Source: Amphiura filiformis (Eukaryota > Echinodermata > Ophiuroidea > Amphilepidida > Amphiuridae). Taken from it: DNA of 64,000 bases. This document shows, in pieces, positions 11,590 through 24,395 of this stretch; position 1 is the first letter of the stretch, and the number at the start of each line of letters is the position of its first letter. The notes under the pieces were generated by a model, which did no database searches, was not told the DNA's origin, and saw nothing but the letters and a program-made list of their open reading frames with translations. Both the position numbers and the translations under genes were made by a program. Location: the NCBI RefSeq assembly GCF_039555335.1, contig NC_092647.1, positions 12,717,094-12,781,093 of the forward strand, in the 5' to 3' direction.

Positions 11590-14500
11590 CAGTAGTCAAG
11601 CAGCAAACTAAATTCCGTGGCCTTTTTTTGAAGACAATGTGCCACCTATCCTAACATGTTGTTTGGGTCCCAAGTAACATATTTATGCATGTTTACAAAA
11701 ATCCAGATGCAGCAGATGGCGGCCATCTTGTTTTTCAAAATGGCGGCCATTTTTTCAATAATTTTCCAATATATTTCAAACTGACCTTCCCATTGTGAAT
11801 TTATTGATACAATAGCAATTGTTTTAGGCCTAGGATATTATTTATGACATGTATGCACTAATATTGACGATTTTGATATTCAAAATGGCCGCCAAATTCA
11901 ACTTGTTTCCTCTATACATACAATGAGCATTATAAAATATAAGTTTAAGCAAGTAACATGTTAATTAATATACCAACAGATATACAAACTCCACTACACT
12001 GCAAATACACACCACACCACCCCCACCCACCCACCCCCACATTCAAATGCTTACCTATAATTCACTCTCTATGATAACATTTTATTTTAAAATAGTTCCT
12101 GAATTTAAAATCTGTAACTTCCACCTTAAATGTCTTCATGCCTCCTCATCTGGATATGATAATAATAATTATGTTCCCGCTTAAGTTTGATGTGCCGGGC
12201 CAGCCCATACTCATACCCGAACCCTTAAGCCTAATCTTTACCCCGATCACCCCTAACTTGGTATCTAACTCATAGGCCCTAACCCTGTAGGCCTACCCTG
12301 TTAAACCTATATCGTACTCTGATATATCTATACCCAATAACATGTATCCTGTACTAGTACCCGAATGTCCTACCCTAATACCCTCCTCGGTTCACATAAC
12401 CCTGTATTCTTGGTACCCCTAACCCAATCCCTGGCCAGTAGCACTACCCATCCCTGGGGCCCATAGACCCAGCCAAGGGACCCCTTAACACAACACCGGA
12501 ACCCATAATCCACTGCCCAGTGGCCCATAACCTGATATGTTCTATAGCTAAATTTGATGTATTCGGACCAGCCCATAACCACACCCTTGGCACCCTACCC
12601 ATATACTTTTATATTACCCTAAGTCTCTTACTCCAGTACCCTTACACAGTCCTCGGTACCCCTAACGCCATCCCTGGGACTCCTAAAGCCAAACCTGGAA
12701 ACCCGAACTCCATCCCCAGTACCCTAACCCTATTACCGGGACACCTAACAACAACTATGGACCTTTAACTCCATTCTTCCTAGAACCTCTAGTCTAATCC
12801 CATCTTTGGTACCGTAACCCCACATCCGGTACCCCTTAACCCCTTTCCTGGTACCCATTACCGCAAGTTCCATACGCAGGGACCCCTAGGCTAACTCCAT
12901 CTCCATTACCCCTAACCTTATTCCCTGGGACCTCTAACACCAACTTTGGGACTTTTAAACTCCGTTCCTGGAACCTGGAATTCTCGCAAGACCCATACAG
13001 ACCTGCCAACTGTCCCTCATTTTGAGGGACTGTCCCTCATTTGGGGTTTTCCAAAGTGAAAAACAGGGACAGTCCTGCTTTCTGAAAATTTCAGTGATGG
13101 CAAATTTAAATGTAAGAACAGAAGAAAATTATGCAAATGTCACTTTAAAATTTTGCTATAGCATTCTCTTTAGTCTATTGTGATAAATTTAGACCTGCAA
13201 AACCTTCCCTGAATTCTGAAAATATTGCACACCTCAAGTCTTTGAATTTGTCGGTACCTGGTTTGTGTACATGTACACAATTTTGGCCTCAATGTCTCTC
13301 TTTCTTACTGCGCTAGGTTGGCAAGTCTGCCCATAACCCGTCCCTGGGATCCTAATCCCACCTTTGGTACATGCAACCCCACAACCTGTTTACCCTTAAC
13401 CAATGCCTGGCACCCCTTACTCTGTTCTTGGTACCCATTTAATGGGCTACCCCAACCCTGGGACCCCTAATTCTATCACCATTACCCCTTACCCTGTTCC
13501 TGGAACCTCTAACACCAACTATGGGACTTTTAACTCTATTCCTGGAACCCGTAACTCCGTCCCCGAGACCCATGACCCATCCCTGGGACCCTAATTTTTC
13601 AATTTAATTCAAGTTTATCTGGTTTCTTCTCAAATATATACAAATTATTATTAAATACAGATAATTAAATACATTATAAATTATATATCCCATCTTTGGC
13701 TCCTGTAACCCCACATTTGGTTGATTGGTTCCCCATATTCAATGCCTTACACCCCTTACCCTGTTCCTGGTACTCATATCCCTAACCCTTGGCCTCCATC
13801 CCCATTACCCTATTCCCGGGGACCTCTAACACAAACTAAGTGACCTTTAACTCAATTCATGGAACACCAAACTCTGTCCCTGAGACCCGGCCATGAAACA
13901 TCCCTGGGACCCTAATACCATCTTCGGAACCTGTTGGCCCACATCTGGTTCACCATACCCAATGCCCAGTACCCCTTATTCAGTTCCTGGTACCCATTTC
14001 TCCAACCCTGGTAGTACCCCTCACTCAATCCCCAGTCACCCATATCCTATCCCTTGGACCTCAAACACGCCTCACGATCATGCGACCCATTCCTGGACCC
14101 ATGACCGGTCATCTCTGAAACCCCTAGCCCCTTCACCGGGACCCATAACCCGTTACCCTGTCCTCAGTACCCCTAGCACTTCCTCAGTGCACCTAACGCT
14201 GTCCCGGTACCCATTATCCAAACCCTGGGACCCTTTACTCCATCCCAATACCCCTCACCCTATCCAATATTTTTCAAATTGACCCTTCCCATTGTGAATT
14301 TATTGGTACAGTAGGCATTGTTTTAGGTGCCCTAACACCGACCATGGGACTCTCCCCATTCCTGGAACCCCTAACCTCATCCCCCCGAACCCCTAACCCT
14401 GTCATTGGTACCCCAAACCCCATTGCTGACACCCCTAATGTCACCCCTGGAACCTAGAACCTTCACCTGGATCCATAAACTATTGTCCCTGGGACCTACT

Positions 14501-15506
14501 GTACCCTTTACTAGTAGGCCTACTCTTTTATACCCCATCCCTGGTATCCCAACTCCATCCCTAGAAACCATTGAAAATTCCATCCCCCGGGACCCATAAA
14601 CCATTTCTGGGACCACTCTGTACCTTTTACCCTGTTCTCAATACCCCTCAATACCTCTCAATGTCTGGCCAATGCCATATCCCTGGGGGGTCTTCCTGTT
14701 TGAAGGTGTACAGGAAGGTGCCACGGTTTTGGGGTACCTTTTTCAGCGATTTTGGTATATCGATGGGTGGGTTTTCAGTGGAGACCAGTGCAACCAACTG
14801 GGCACATTTGGGCAAAATTGTCCTTAAATGGTTCAAATTTTTTTGAAGAACCATGTACCCCCTGCTGCCATGTACTTATGGATGTAGTAATACAGCCTGT
14901 AGCCCAAACTAGCACCACCAACTGTTCTTGTATAAAGGATACCCATTATGAGCCAAGAAAATGTTTTTGATACATTTTTTGTGGCACTTTAAAATAATAA
15001 ACGAAATATACGGGGGTGGAGGGGGTGGGTAAGGGTGTGGGGGTGGGGTGTGCATTTAGTATGGGATTTGTGTGTGTTATTATTTTAATATTCATGTCAT
15101 GTGTCCAATCTCATATGTTACCAGATTGATGTAGGCTTGTTGTATGTTTGAAGGAAATAAATTGATTTCTGTGGCCATTTTGAATTTTTGGCGGCCATTT
15201 TGAATTTTTAAATCATTAATATTGGTGCTACTGCATGCCAACATGACAAAACTACTATAACAAGCCTAAAACAATCACTACTGTGCCAATAAAATCACAT
15301 TGGGAAGGGCAGTTTAACAAATATTGAAATATTTTGCCAAAATGGGTGCCATTTTGAAAAACAAAATCTGGATTTGGATTTTTGTAAACATTTTGTATAA
15401 ATATGTTACTTGGGACCCAAACAACATGCTAGGATAGGTGGCACATTGTCTTCATCAAAAGGCCACAGGCCTTAAAAACTGGGTAGTTTGCTGCCCGACT
15501 ACAGTG
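11590..15506. mobile_element. Long-TIR element with minisatellite core, copy 1 (3.9 kb)
   Basis: Inverted ends CAGTAGTCAAGCAGCAAACT and CACTGTAGTCGGGCAGCAAA continue for about 450 bp (GAAGACAATGTGCCACCTAT, TTGGGTCCCAAGTAACATAT and others are shared inverted). The core is a C-rich minisatellite. No transposase ORF is present; the open frames are repeat reads rich in Pro-Gly-Thr. An older copy of the flanks at about 20,952-20,965 lacks the element, which confirms the borders. Confidence 0.75.
12180..14660. repeat. C-rich degenerate minisatellite (about 20-22 bp units)
   Basis: The units approximate TGGGACCCCTAACCCCATCC and many contain CCCTAA or CCTAACCC, which resembles degenerate telomere repeats. 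It is interrupted by an AT-rich patch (13,600-13,690) and by a fragment of the element's own TIR (14,262-14,330). Confidence 0.75.
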
Positions 15507-16218
15507 CCTAATTTTTTGCTTCTCAGCCTTTCAGATGTTTTTAATTGAGTCACAGAACAGTTCAGTGAGTTGGACTTACCCATGAAACACAGCATCACAG
15601 ATGGTCACATACATGGTCATATCTGAACAAAAACAAAATTGAAATCAGACAGATTACTGCAACTGCATTAATTAAACCAAACTCAGTCATGTCTCAGAGT
15701 CAGTAACTAGTACCTAGCCTACTTGACAAAACCCCAATTTTTCAGGTTAGGCTTATAGGCCTTAATTAATATCTTGTGCAAGAAGAATGGTCTTGACTAG
15801 CTGATAAATAATTACATGTACTTGGGCATGGTAAGAATACTTTTTCAGGTAAGCTTAAAGCCTTAATGTACGATTTCCTTCTAAATTTTAAATTTGAAGG
15901 AAATCCTTTAACTTTCAAAATTCAATCTGAAGCCATTTTTGAGCATATTTCCAAATCCCTAGCCCCCCCGCCCCATGTAATGCAAATTGCAAATTAGCAA
16001 AAAGCTTACCCCAAAACAGACAAAACAGTGGAATCTACAGGGTTAATTTTTTTTTCTTAAAACCCCATTTTACATGATCTGCAGCCTTTCTCAACATATC
16101 TTGACCATTAAAAGCGAAATTATTCAAGTATTTATGCCGACTCAAATTAATGCAGCATGTGTATTGTTAACCATGTGCTATCTACTGAAGATAGTAACAT
16201 TAAGATATGATAATCAGG

Positions 16219-19200
16219 CAGTAGTCAAGCAGCAAACTAAATTCCGTGGCCTTTTTTGAAGACAATGTGCCACCTATCCTAACATGTTGTTTGGGTCCCA
16301 AGTAACATATTTATGCATGTTTACAAAAATCCAGATGCAGCAGATGGCGGCCATCTTGTTTTTTTTTTTTTGGCGGCCATTTTTCAATAATTTTCCAATA
16401 TATTTCAAACTGACCTTCCCATTGTGAATTTATTGATACAATAGCAATTGTTTTAGGCCTAGGATATTATTTATGACATGTATGCACTAATATTGACGAT
16501 TTTGATATTCAAAATGGCCGCCAAATTCAACTTGTTTCCTCTATACATACAATGAGCATTATAAAATATAAGTTTAAGCAAGTAACATGTTAATTAATAT
16601 ACCAACAGATATACAAACTCCACTACACTGCAAATACACACCACACCACCCCCACCCACCCACCCCCACATTCAAATGCTTACCTATAATTCACTCTCTA
16701 TGATAACATTTTATTTTAAAATAGTTCCTGAATTTAAAATCTGTAACTTCCACCTTAAATGTCTTCATGCCTCCTCATCTGGATATGATAATAATAATTA
16801 TGTTCCCGCTAAGTTTGATGTACCGGGGCCAGCCCATACTCATACCCGAACCCTTAAGCCTAATCTTTACCCCAATCACCCCTAACTTGGTATCTAACTC
16901 ATAGGCCCTAACCCTGTAGGCCTACCCTGTTAAACCTATATCGTACTCTGATATATCTATACCCAATAACATGTATCCTGTACTAGTACCCGAATGTCCT
17001 ACCCTAATACCCTCCTCGGTTCACATAACCCTGTATTCTTGGTACCCCTAACCCAATCCCTGGCCAGTAGCACTACCCATCCCTGGGGCCCATAGACCCA
17101 GCCAAGGGACCCTTAACACAACACGGAACCCATAATCCACTGCCCAGTGGCCCATAACCTGATATGTTCTATAGCTAAATTTGATGTATTCGGACCAGCC
17201 CATAACCACACCCTTGGCACCCTACCCATATACTTTTATATTACCCTAAGTCTCTTACTCCAGTACCCTTACACAGTCCTCGGTACCCCTAACGCCATCC
17301 CTGGGACTCCTAAAGCCAAACCTGGAAACCCGGAACTCCATCCCCAGTACCCCTAACCCTATTACCGGGACACCTAACAACAACTATGGGACCTTTAACT
17401 CCATTCTTCCTAGAACCTCTAGTCTAATCCCATCTTTGGTACCGGTAACCCCACATCCGGTACCCCTTAACCCCTTTCCTGGTACCCATTACCGCAAGTT
17501 CCGCAACGCAGGGGACCCCTAGGCTAACTCCATCTCCATTACCCCTAACCTTATTCCCTGGGACCTCTAACACCAACTTTGGGACTTTTAAACTCCGTTC
17601 CTGGAACCTGGAATTCTCGCAAGACCCATACAGACCTGCCAACTGTCCCTCATTTTGAGGGACTGTCCCTCATTTGGGGTTTTCCAAAGTGAAAAACAGG
17701 GACAGTCCTGCTTTCTGAAAATTTCAGTGATGGCAAATTTAAATGTAAGAACAGAAGAAAATTATGCAAATGTCACTTTAAAATTTTGCTATAGCATTCT
17801 CTTTAGTCTATTGTGATAAATTTAGACCTGCAAAACCTTCCCTGAATTCTGAAAATATTGCACACCTCAAGTCTTTGAATTTGTCGGTACCTGGTTTGTG
17901 TACATGTACACAATTTTGGCCTCAATGTCTCTCTTTCTTACTGCGCTAGGTTGGCAAGTCTGCCCATAACCCGTCCCTGGGATCCTAATCCCACCTTTGG
18001 TACATGCAACCCCACAACCTGTTTACCCTTAACCAATGCCTGGCACCCCTTACTCTGTTCTTGGTACCCATTTAATGGGCTACCCCAACCCTGGGACCCC
18101 TAATTCTATCACCATTACCCCTTACCCTGTTCCCTGGAACCTCTAACACCAACTATGGGACTTTTAACTCTATTCCTGGAACCCGTAACTCCGTCCCCGA
18201 GACCCATGACCCATCCCTGGGACCCTAATTTTTCAATTTAATTCAAGTTTATCTGGTTTCTTCTCAAATATATACAAATTATTATTAAATACAGATAATT
18301 AAATACATTATAAATTATATATCCCATCTTTGGCTCCTGTAACCCCACATTTGGTTGATTGGTTCCCCATATTCAATGCCTTACACCCCTTACCCTGTTC
18401 CTGGTACTCATATCCCTAACCCTTGGCCTCCATCCCCATTACCCTATTCCCGGGGACCTCTAACACAAACTAAGTGACCTTTAACTCAATTCATGGAACA
18501 CCAAACTCTGTCCCTGAGACCCGGCCATGAAACATCCCTGGGACCCTAATACCATCTTCGGAACCTGTTGGCCCACATCTGGTTCACCATACCCAATGCC
18601 CAGTACCCCTTATTCAGTTCCTGGTACCCATTTCTCCAACCCTGGTAGTACCCCTCACTCAATCCCCAGTCACCCATATCCTATCCCTTGGACCTCAAAC
18701 ACGCCTCACGATCATGCGACCCATTCCTGGACCCATGACCGGTCATCTCTGAAACCCCTAGCCCCTTCACCGGGACCCATAACCCGTTACCCTGTCCTCA
18801 GTACCCCTAGCACTTCCTCAGTGCACCTAACGCTGTCCCCGTACCCATTATCCAAACCCTGGGACCCTTTACTCCATCCCAATACCCCTCACCCTATCCA
18901 ATATTTTTCAAATTGACCCTTCCCATTGTGAATTTATTGGTACAGTAGGCATTGTTTTAGGTGCCCTAACACCGACCATGGGACTCTCCCCATTCCTGGA
19001 ACCCCTAACCTCATCCCCCCGAACCCCTAACCCTGTCATTGGTACCCCAAACCCCATTGCTGACACCCCTAATGTCACCCCTGGAACCTAGAACCTTCAC
19101 CTGGATCCATAAACTATTGTCCCTGGGACCTACTGTACCCTTTACTAGTAGGCCTACTCTTTTATACCCCATCCCTGGTATCCCAACTCCATCCCTAGAA

Positions 19201-20141
19201 ACCATTGAAAATTCCATCCCCCGGGACCCATAAACCATTTCTGGGACCGCTCTGTACCTTTTACCCTGTTCTCAATACCCCTCAATACCTCTCAATGTCT
19301 GGCCAATGCCATATCCCTGGGGGGTCTTCCTGTTTGAAGGTGTACAGGAAGGTGCCACGTTTTGGGGTACCTTTTTCAGCGATTTTGGTATATCGATGGG
19401 TGGGTTTTCAGTGGAGACCAGTGCAACCAACTGGGCACATTTGGGCAAAATTGTCCTTAAATGGTTCAAATTTTTTTGAAGAACCATGTACCCCCTGCTG
19501 CCATGTACTTATGGATGTAGTAATACAGCCTGTAGCCCAAACTAGCACCACCAACTGTTCTTGTATAAAGGATACCCATTATGAGCCAAGAAAATGTTTT
19601 TGATACATTTTTTGTGGCACTTTAAAATAATAAACGAAATATACGGGGGTGGAGGGGGTGGGTAAGGGTGTGGGGGTGGGGTGTGCATTTAGTATGGGAT
19701 TTGTGTGTGTTATTATTTTAATATTCATGTCATGTGTCCAATCTCATATGTTACCAGATTGATGTAGGCTTGTTGTATGTTTGAAGGAAATAAATTGATT
19801 TCTGTGGCCATTTTGAATTTTTAAGTGCCATTTTGAATTTTTAAATCATTAATATTGGTGCTACTGCATGCCAACATGACAAAACTACTATAACAAGCCT
19901 AAAACAATCACTACTGTGCCAATAAAATCACATTGGGAAGGGGCAGTTTAACAAATATTGGAAATATTTTGCCAAAATGGGTGCCATTTTGAAAAACAAA
20001 ATCTGGATTTGGATTTTTGTAAACATTTTGTATAAATATGTTACTTGGGACCCAAACAACATGCTAGGATAGGTGGCACATTGTCTTCATCAAAAGGCCA
20101 CAGGCCTTAAAAACTGGGTAGTTTGCTGCCCGACTACAGTG
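16219..20141. mobile_element. Long-TIR element with minisatellite core, copy 2
   Basis: Carried inside the second 4.63-kb unit, with the same ends and core as copy 1. It arose by duplication of the host segment rather than by a fresh insertion, since its flanks are also duplicated. Confidence 0.75.
16810..19290. repeat. C-rich degenerate minisatellite, second copy
   Basis: Same array as 12,180-14,660, inside the second 4.63-kb unit, with the same interruptions. Confidence 0.75.
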
Positions 20142-20656
20142 CCTAATTTTTGCTTCTCAGCCTTTCAGATGTTTTTAATTGAGTCACAGAACAGTTCAGT
20201 GAGTTGGACTTACCCATGAAACACAGCATCACAGATGGTCACATACATGGTCATATCTGAACAAAAACAAAATTGAAATCAGACAGATTACTGCAACTGC
20301 ATTAATTAAACCAAACTCAGTCATGTCTCAGAGTCAGTAACTAGTACCTAGCCTACTTGACAAAACCCCAATTTTTCAGGTTAGGCTTATAGGCCTTAAT
20401 TAATATCTTGTGCAAGAAGAATGGTCTTGACTAGCTGATAAATAATTACATGTACTTGGGCATGGTAAGAATACTTTTTCAGGTAAGCTTAAAGCCTTAA
20501 TGTACGATTTCCTTCTAAATTTTAAATTTGAAGGAAATCCTTTAACTTTCAAAATTCAATCTGAAGCCATTTTTGAGCATATTTCCAAATCCCTAGCCCC
20601 CCGCCCCATGTAATGCAAATTGCAAATTAGCAAAAAGCTTACCCCAAAACAGACAA

Positions 20657-22162
20657 ATCTGGTTATATACTATTCCACAATTTGTATTTTATCTTGCTCG
20701 GTGATCTAAATATAGTGCATCCCCACACAGTGTTTCTAGAGTATCTGTCATACATGTCAAATACAGGGTTAAAATTTGCTTAAAACCCCATTTTACATGA
20801 TCTGCAGCCTTTCTTAACATATCTCGACCATTAAAAGTGAAATTATTCCAGTTTTAGTATTGATGCCGACTCAAATTAATGCAGCACGTGTATTGCTAAC
20901 CATGTGCTATCTACTGAAGATAGCAACATTAAGATAATTATGATAATCAGGCAGGGCCTAATTTTTTGTTTCTCAGCCTTTCAGATATTTTTTAATTGAG
21001 TCACAGAACAAATTGAAACAAACATTAATACAGCCATACCTATTGTTAAGTAGGCAAAGCAATAGTTCAGTGAGTTGGACTTACCCATGAAACACAGCAT
21101 CCCCTTTTAATGGCTTTTCTTGTTTGCGGCGGTTTTCTTGTAAATAGTCAAAATGCTTGTGGCTGAAAGCCTAAAATTTGGTTGTACATGATGTTTTGTT
21201 TGAAAAATTAATAAATGATCCCATCAAACAACCGTGGGTTCATTCAAAACACCATGTTACCTAATGTTTATGATATGTTCTTCCATTAACCAACAAATAT
21301 TGGGTAGGTAAGCAGCAGCTGCCAGCTTGATTTTTTCGCAGTGACGCGTGTTGAAAAATATGTACATCCTGTCAATCTTACAGCACACTGATTATATGTA
21401 GTGGCGTCATCTGGTGAAGAAGAACAAAAAACGTGCCTCAAATTTCATAATTGTAACAAATGTAATCTTTTATGCTTAGATATTGAGAAAACCATCCACA
21501 AAGTACAGCTATCACAAAGATAGGCACATGAGCCTTCTTTTTGAAACTTTTTTTCCATTAAATCAATCCCGGTGTGGTTCTTACAATAAAAACACTGATT
21601 TTTTTTACCAGCCATTTACCTTTATGGTGTGATTTGGTGGTGTGGAATCTTATATAAGTGTCTGTGGCAGGTATGGATGTGCTGGATGTACCTTGCCTTT
21701 CCTTGCCCAGGATCTGAGCAAGATTTAATCTGAGCCATTCCTCGCCTTTTTTAATATGCTACCTTGCCTTTTACCTTTTCTCGCCTAGCCTCGCCAAATA
21801 TGAGCACTTTCTTGTCTTTGTGGGTTTCTAGTGTTTGGTCTGGCCGGGTCTGTAAGCTGTAGCCACTACAGTATTTACTCGTGGTGATGTTGCATTTTCA
21901 AAGAGGGGGCATTTATTAGGTCTTTTTCACAACGGTAATTCAAGAAAAAATAGGTAAGCTTAAAAATCACACCAAAATGACTAACTATATTTGGACTTCC
22001 GGTTCAAATGTTTCGGTTGAAACAACTGATGGGGCATTGATGGGTGGGGGGCAAAAATAGTGTAAATACGGTCTATAATACGTTCAATATCTAGTTCAAT
22101 AGCCCGTTGAATGCAGGGGCTCAATAATGTTAAAATTGTAGTGGATTTATTATACTGCAATA
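20657..22162. other. Older third copy of the unit, without the long-TIR element
   Basis: Segment 20,765-21,105 matches the start of the 4.63-kb unit (11,415-11,590) and then jumps directly to its end (15,507-15,600), skipping the element. Segments 21,230-21,320 and 21,572-21,648 match the unit's left flank (11,240-11,400) with an insertion of about 250 bp between them. The rest (21,650-22,160) is non-coding with no gene recognised. Confidence 0.7.
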
Positions 22163-22640
22163 AGGCCAAAAAAAAAAGTTGTTTGTTTGTCCTCCACTGC
22201 CCGCTCCTCAGATCAAGGCCTGACCATTTTTTTTTTAATTTATTTTTATAAAAATAAGTAAAAGTCAACATTTTTCAAATTTGGAGTATCTCTGGACCTA
22301 GCTAGAGCTAAATACTAAGATCTTTCATGGTTGAAAGTAAAAAAAGCCCCCCAAAACATTTTGTGTCTTCAATATGCAAAGTTATAACTTTTAGTGACTT
22401 CAAAATACATTGGATATAAAATCATTAAAAGACTATGACATGAACACAAATTATAACTTTAACTGCATATTAAATACACAAAATGTTTTTTTTTTAAGTC
22501 ACCATGAATGATTGTAGCATTTAGCTCTAGCTAGGTCCAGGAATACGCCAAATCTGGAAGAAACAAAAAAATATCCGCCTGCCCACACGTCCTCTTTCAA
22601 AGCTGTGGAGGACAAACAAACATTTATTTTTTGGGGGCCT
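22163..22640. mobile_element. Foldback TIR element, 478 bp
   Basis: The ends AGGCC...GTTTGTTTGTCCTCCAC and their reverse complement enclose further matching inverted blocks (GACCTAGCTAGAGCTAAAT / ATTTAGCTCTAGCTAGGTC; GCAAAGTTATAAC). Most of its length can fold back. Confidence 0.75.
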
Positions 22641-23446
22641 ACCTAACAATTGATTTATATTTTATACGCTAAATACTGGATAATCTGGCTCACTATAAAC
22701 ACGCACATAGAGTAGTGAAGTAAAAATAGTCCTATAGTAAAATAATAAACTAAGCACAATTTTGATTTATCATTGCCCAAATCAATATAAAATTCAAATA
22801 ACATGGTGAAGTTTTTAACATGGTGAAGTACATGATTTAGGCCTATAATTATGTCAACACTATTATAGTTGATTGTACGAACAACATAATTTTTTTCTAA
22901 CTCCTTTTTCTTTCATGGCAAGTTTCTTTGAGACGCGAATCAGAAATTCATAATATAAATCTTAATGACCAATAGTCTTAATGACCAATCGTCCCCTATT
23001 TGGGACAATGGTCGAGGCCCTTGTCGAGGTCCAATGACCTTTAACCTTTTCCCATCGCTCCAACATGATATGGAATCTATATCAGTATCAGAGAGAGCAC
23101 AGAGATTGCCCGGGGAGAGATTGCCCCCCCTGCATTACTGGCTTGCTTTTCAATTTCTTACCTCTGGAAACCTCGAAGTCTGTAACTTGTGATCGATATA
23201 CCGCCATTTCTATATACTTCCTTCTACATTAAGGTTCTTCTAGCTGTAAAATCAAAAAATACAAATTAACAAAGAATAATGAAGAATTAAATTTTACACT
23301 CCTGTGTAATAAAATAAGATTTATTCCTATTACTTGGCAATTAAAGCAATGTTCAACGGTTTTAGTCACAGGTTTTAAGAGCCTATGCATATGATCCTAG
23401 TCCCAATTCTGCTACGAAAAAGGAAATACTCCTGCTGATCCCTATA
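22641..23446. other. Non-coding, no gene recognised
   Basis: AT-rich, with one short open frame at 22,965-23,192 lacking any family signature. Confidence 0.35.
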
Positions 23447-23734
23447 CAGTCCAACCTCTTTTATACGCCCATGATGGGACCAAGCATTGTCCGGATAAGT
23501 GAAAAATCCGGATTTAAGTGAATTACATGTAGGCCTAATTCTGCATTGACTGACCAAGTACTGAAATTGGGAAAACAAAAGATTGTTTCAACACTAATAG
23601 ATATGTCATTCCTGGCATTCAGAGCATGGAATTAAGGTGTCAAATTATCAAAAACATGTTCTCTAGTGAAGATTTCTAAGCCGGATAACAGAGAGATCCG
23701 GATAAAAGAGGTCCAGATAAGAGAGGTTGGACTG
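23447..23734. mobile_element. Pogo/Tigger-type MITE, 288 bp
   Basis: The TIRs are CAGTCCAACCTCTTTTATAC and CAGTCCAACCTCTCTTATCT (right end inverted), flanked by TA on both sides. A CAGT start, a CCTC block and a TA duplication are typical of pogo-group Tc1/mariner elements. A family member lies at 38,852. Confidence 0.8.
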
Positions 23735-24063
23735 TACTGATAAGTTGACAAGGATTTACAAGCATGTCCACTAATTCAACAATAGTCGTGTTCACATTTT
23801 GAGTTACACCCGGCGGCGTAAAGTTACGCTAACATTGATAAAAATTCCACAAATTTATTCGCTACGGAACTCCTACCGCGTGTCCACACCTAGCCTACTC
23901 CTAGCCAGGGTTTTCTTTAAGCATTTTGCTGAAGGGTATTTTCAAATTTTTTGACCCTTTCAATTGTGAATTTTTCCTCTGAAGGAGTCAAAACATTGCC
24001 CAAGGGGTATTTTTATAATATTATTTTTGAAGACATTTTTAACAATATGTGTGTTTTTGGAGC

Positions 24064-24395
24064 CATAGGCGTAGATCCGGATTGGGGTGGTGGGGATCTC
24101 CCCAATATTTTGCCAGGGGGATGGTCCATACAATCATCCCCCAATGTTGACGCCTGTATGTGGGTTTCGGGGCCAAATTAACCTCATATTTGGCCATTTT
24201 AGCCCCAAAAGTGCAAATTTGTGCGCGCTTCTCGCGAATTTATTCCACTTTTGCACCATATTTCAACAGTTAAGCTTCAAAATGGCAAAATTTGTTGTAC
24301 CATAAACTTATTCTTTCTCCATAAGGTGCTGGATTCACTATACTTCAAGACACCCCCCCCCCTCCCTCCGAGTCAAAAAGAAATCTACGCCACTG
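24064..24395. mobile_element. hAT-type MITE with perfect 8-bp target duplication
   Basis: The TIRs are CATAGGCGTAGATCCGG and CAGTGGCGTAGATTTC. The duplication TTTGGAGC lies at 24,056-24,063 and 24,396-24,403. A further GTGGCGGATCTAGAG end starts at 24,406. Confidence 0.82.

Larger units (their letters stand above)
11398..16026. repeat. 4.63-kb direct duplication, copy 1
   Basis: Sequence from GTGGAATCTACAGGGTTAA to ACCCCAAAACAGACAAA is repeated head-to-tail starting near 16,028, with offsets of 4,629-4,634 nt and very few differences. Each copy carries one long-TIR element. The duplication is recent, or is an assembly duplicate of two haplotypes. Confidence 0.88.
16028..20656. repeat. 4.63-kb direct duplication, copy 2
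   Basis: Near-identical to 11,398-16,026. Differences are mostly single bases in C-runs, plus one poly-T replacement near 16,360. It ends at ACAGACAAA, after which unrelated sequence begins. Confidence 0.88.

Noticed and set aside
13893-14282. 129-residue Pro/Gly/Thr/Ser-rich open frame, repeated at 18,527
   Set aside because: It is a read through the C-rich minisatellite; neighbouring units shift frame and carry stops, and no start or splice context supports coding.
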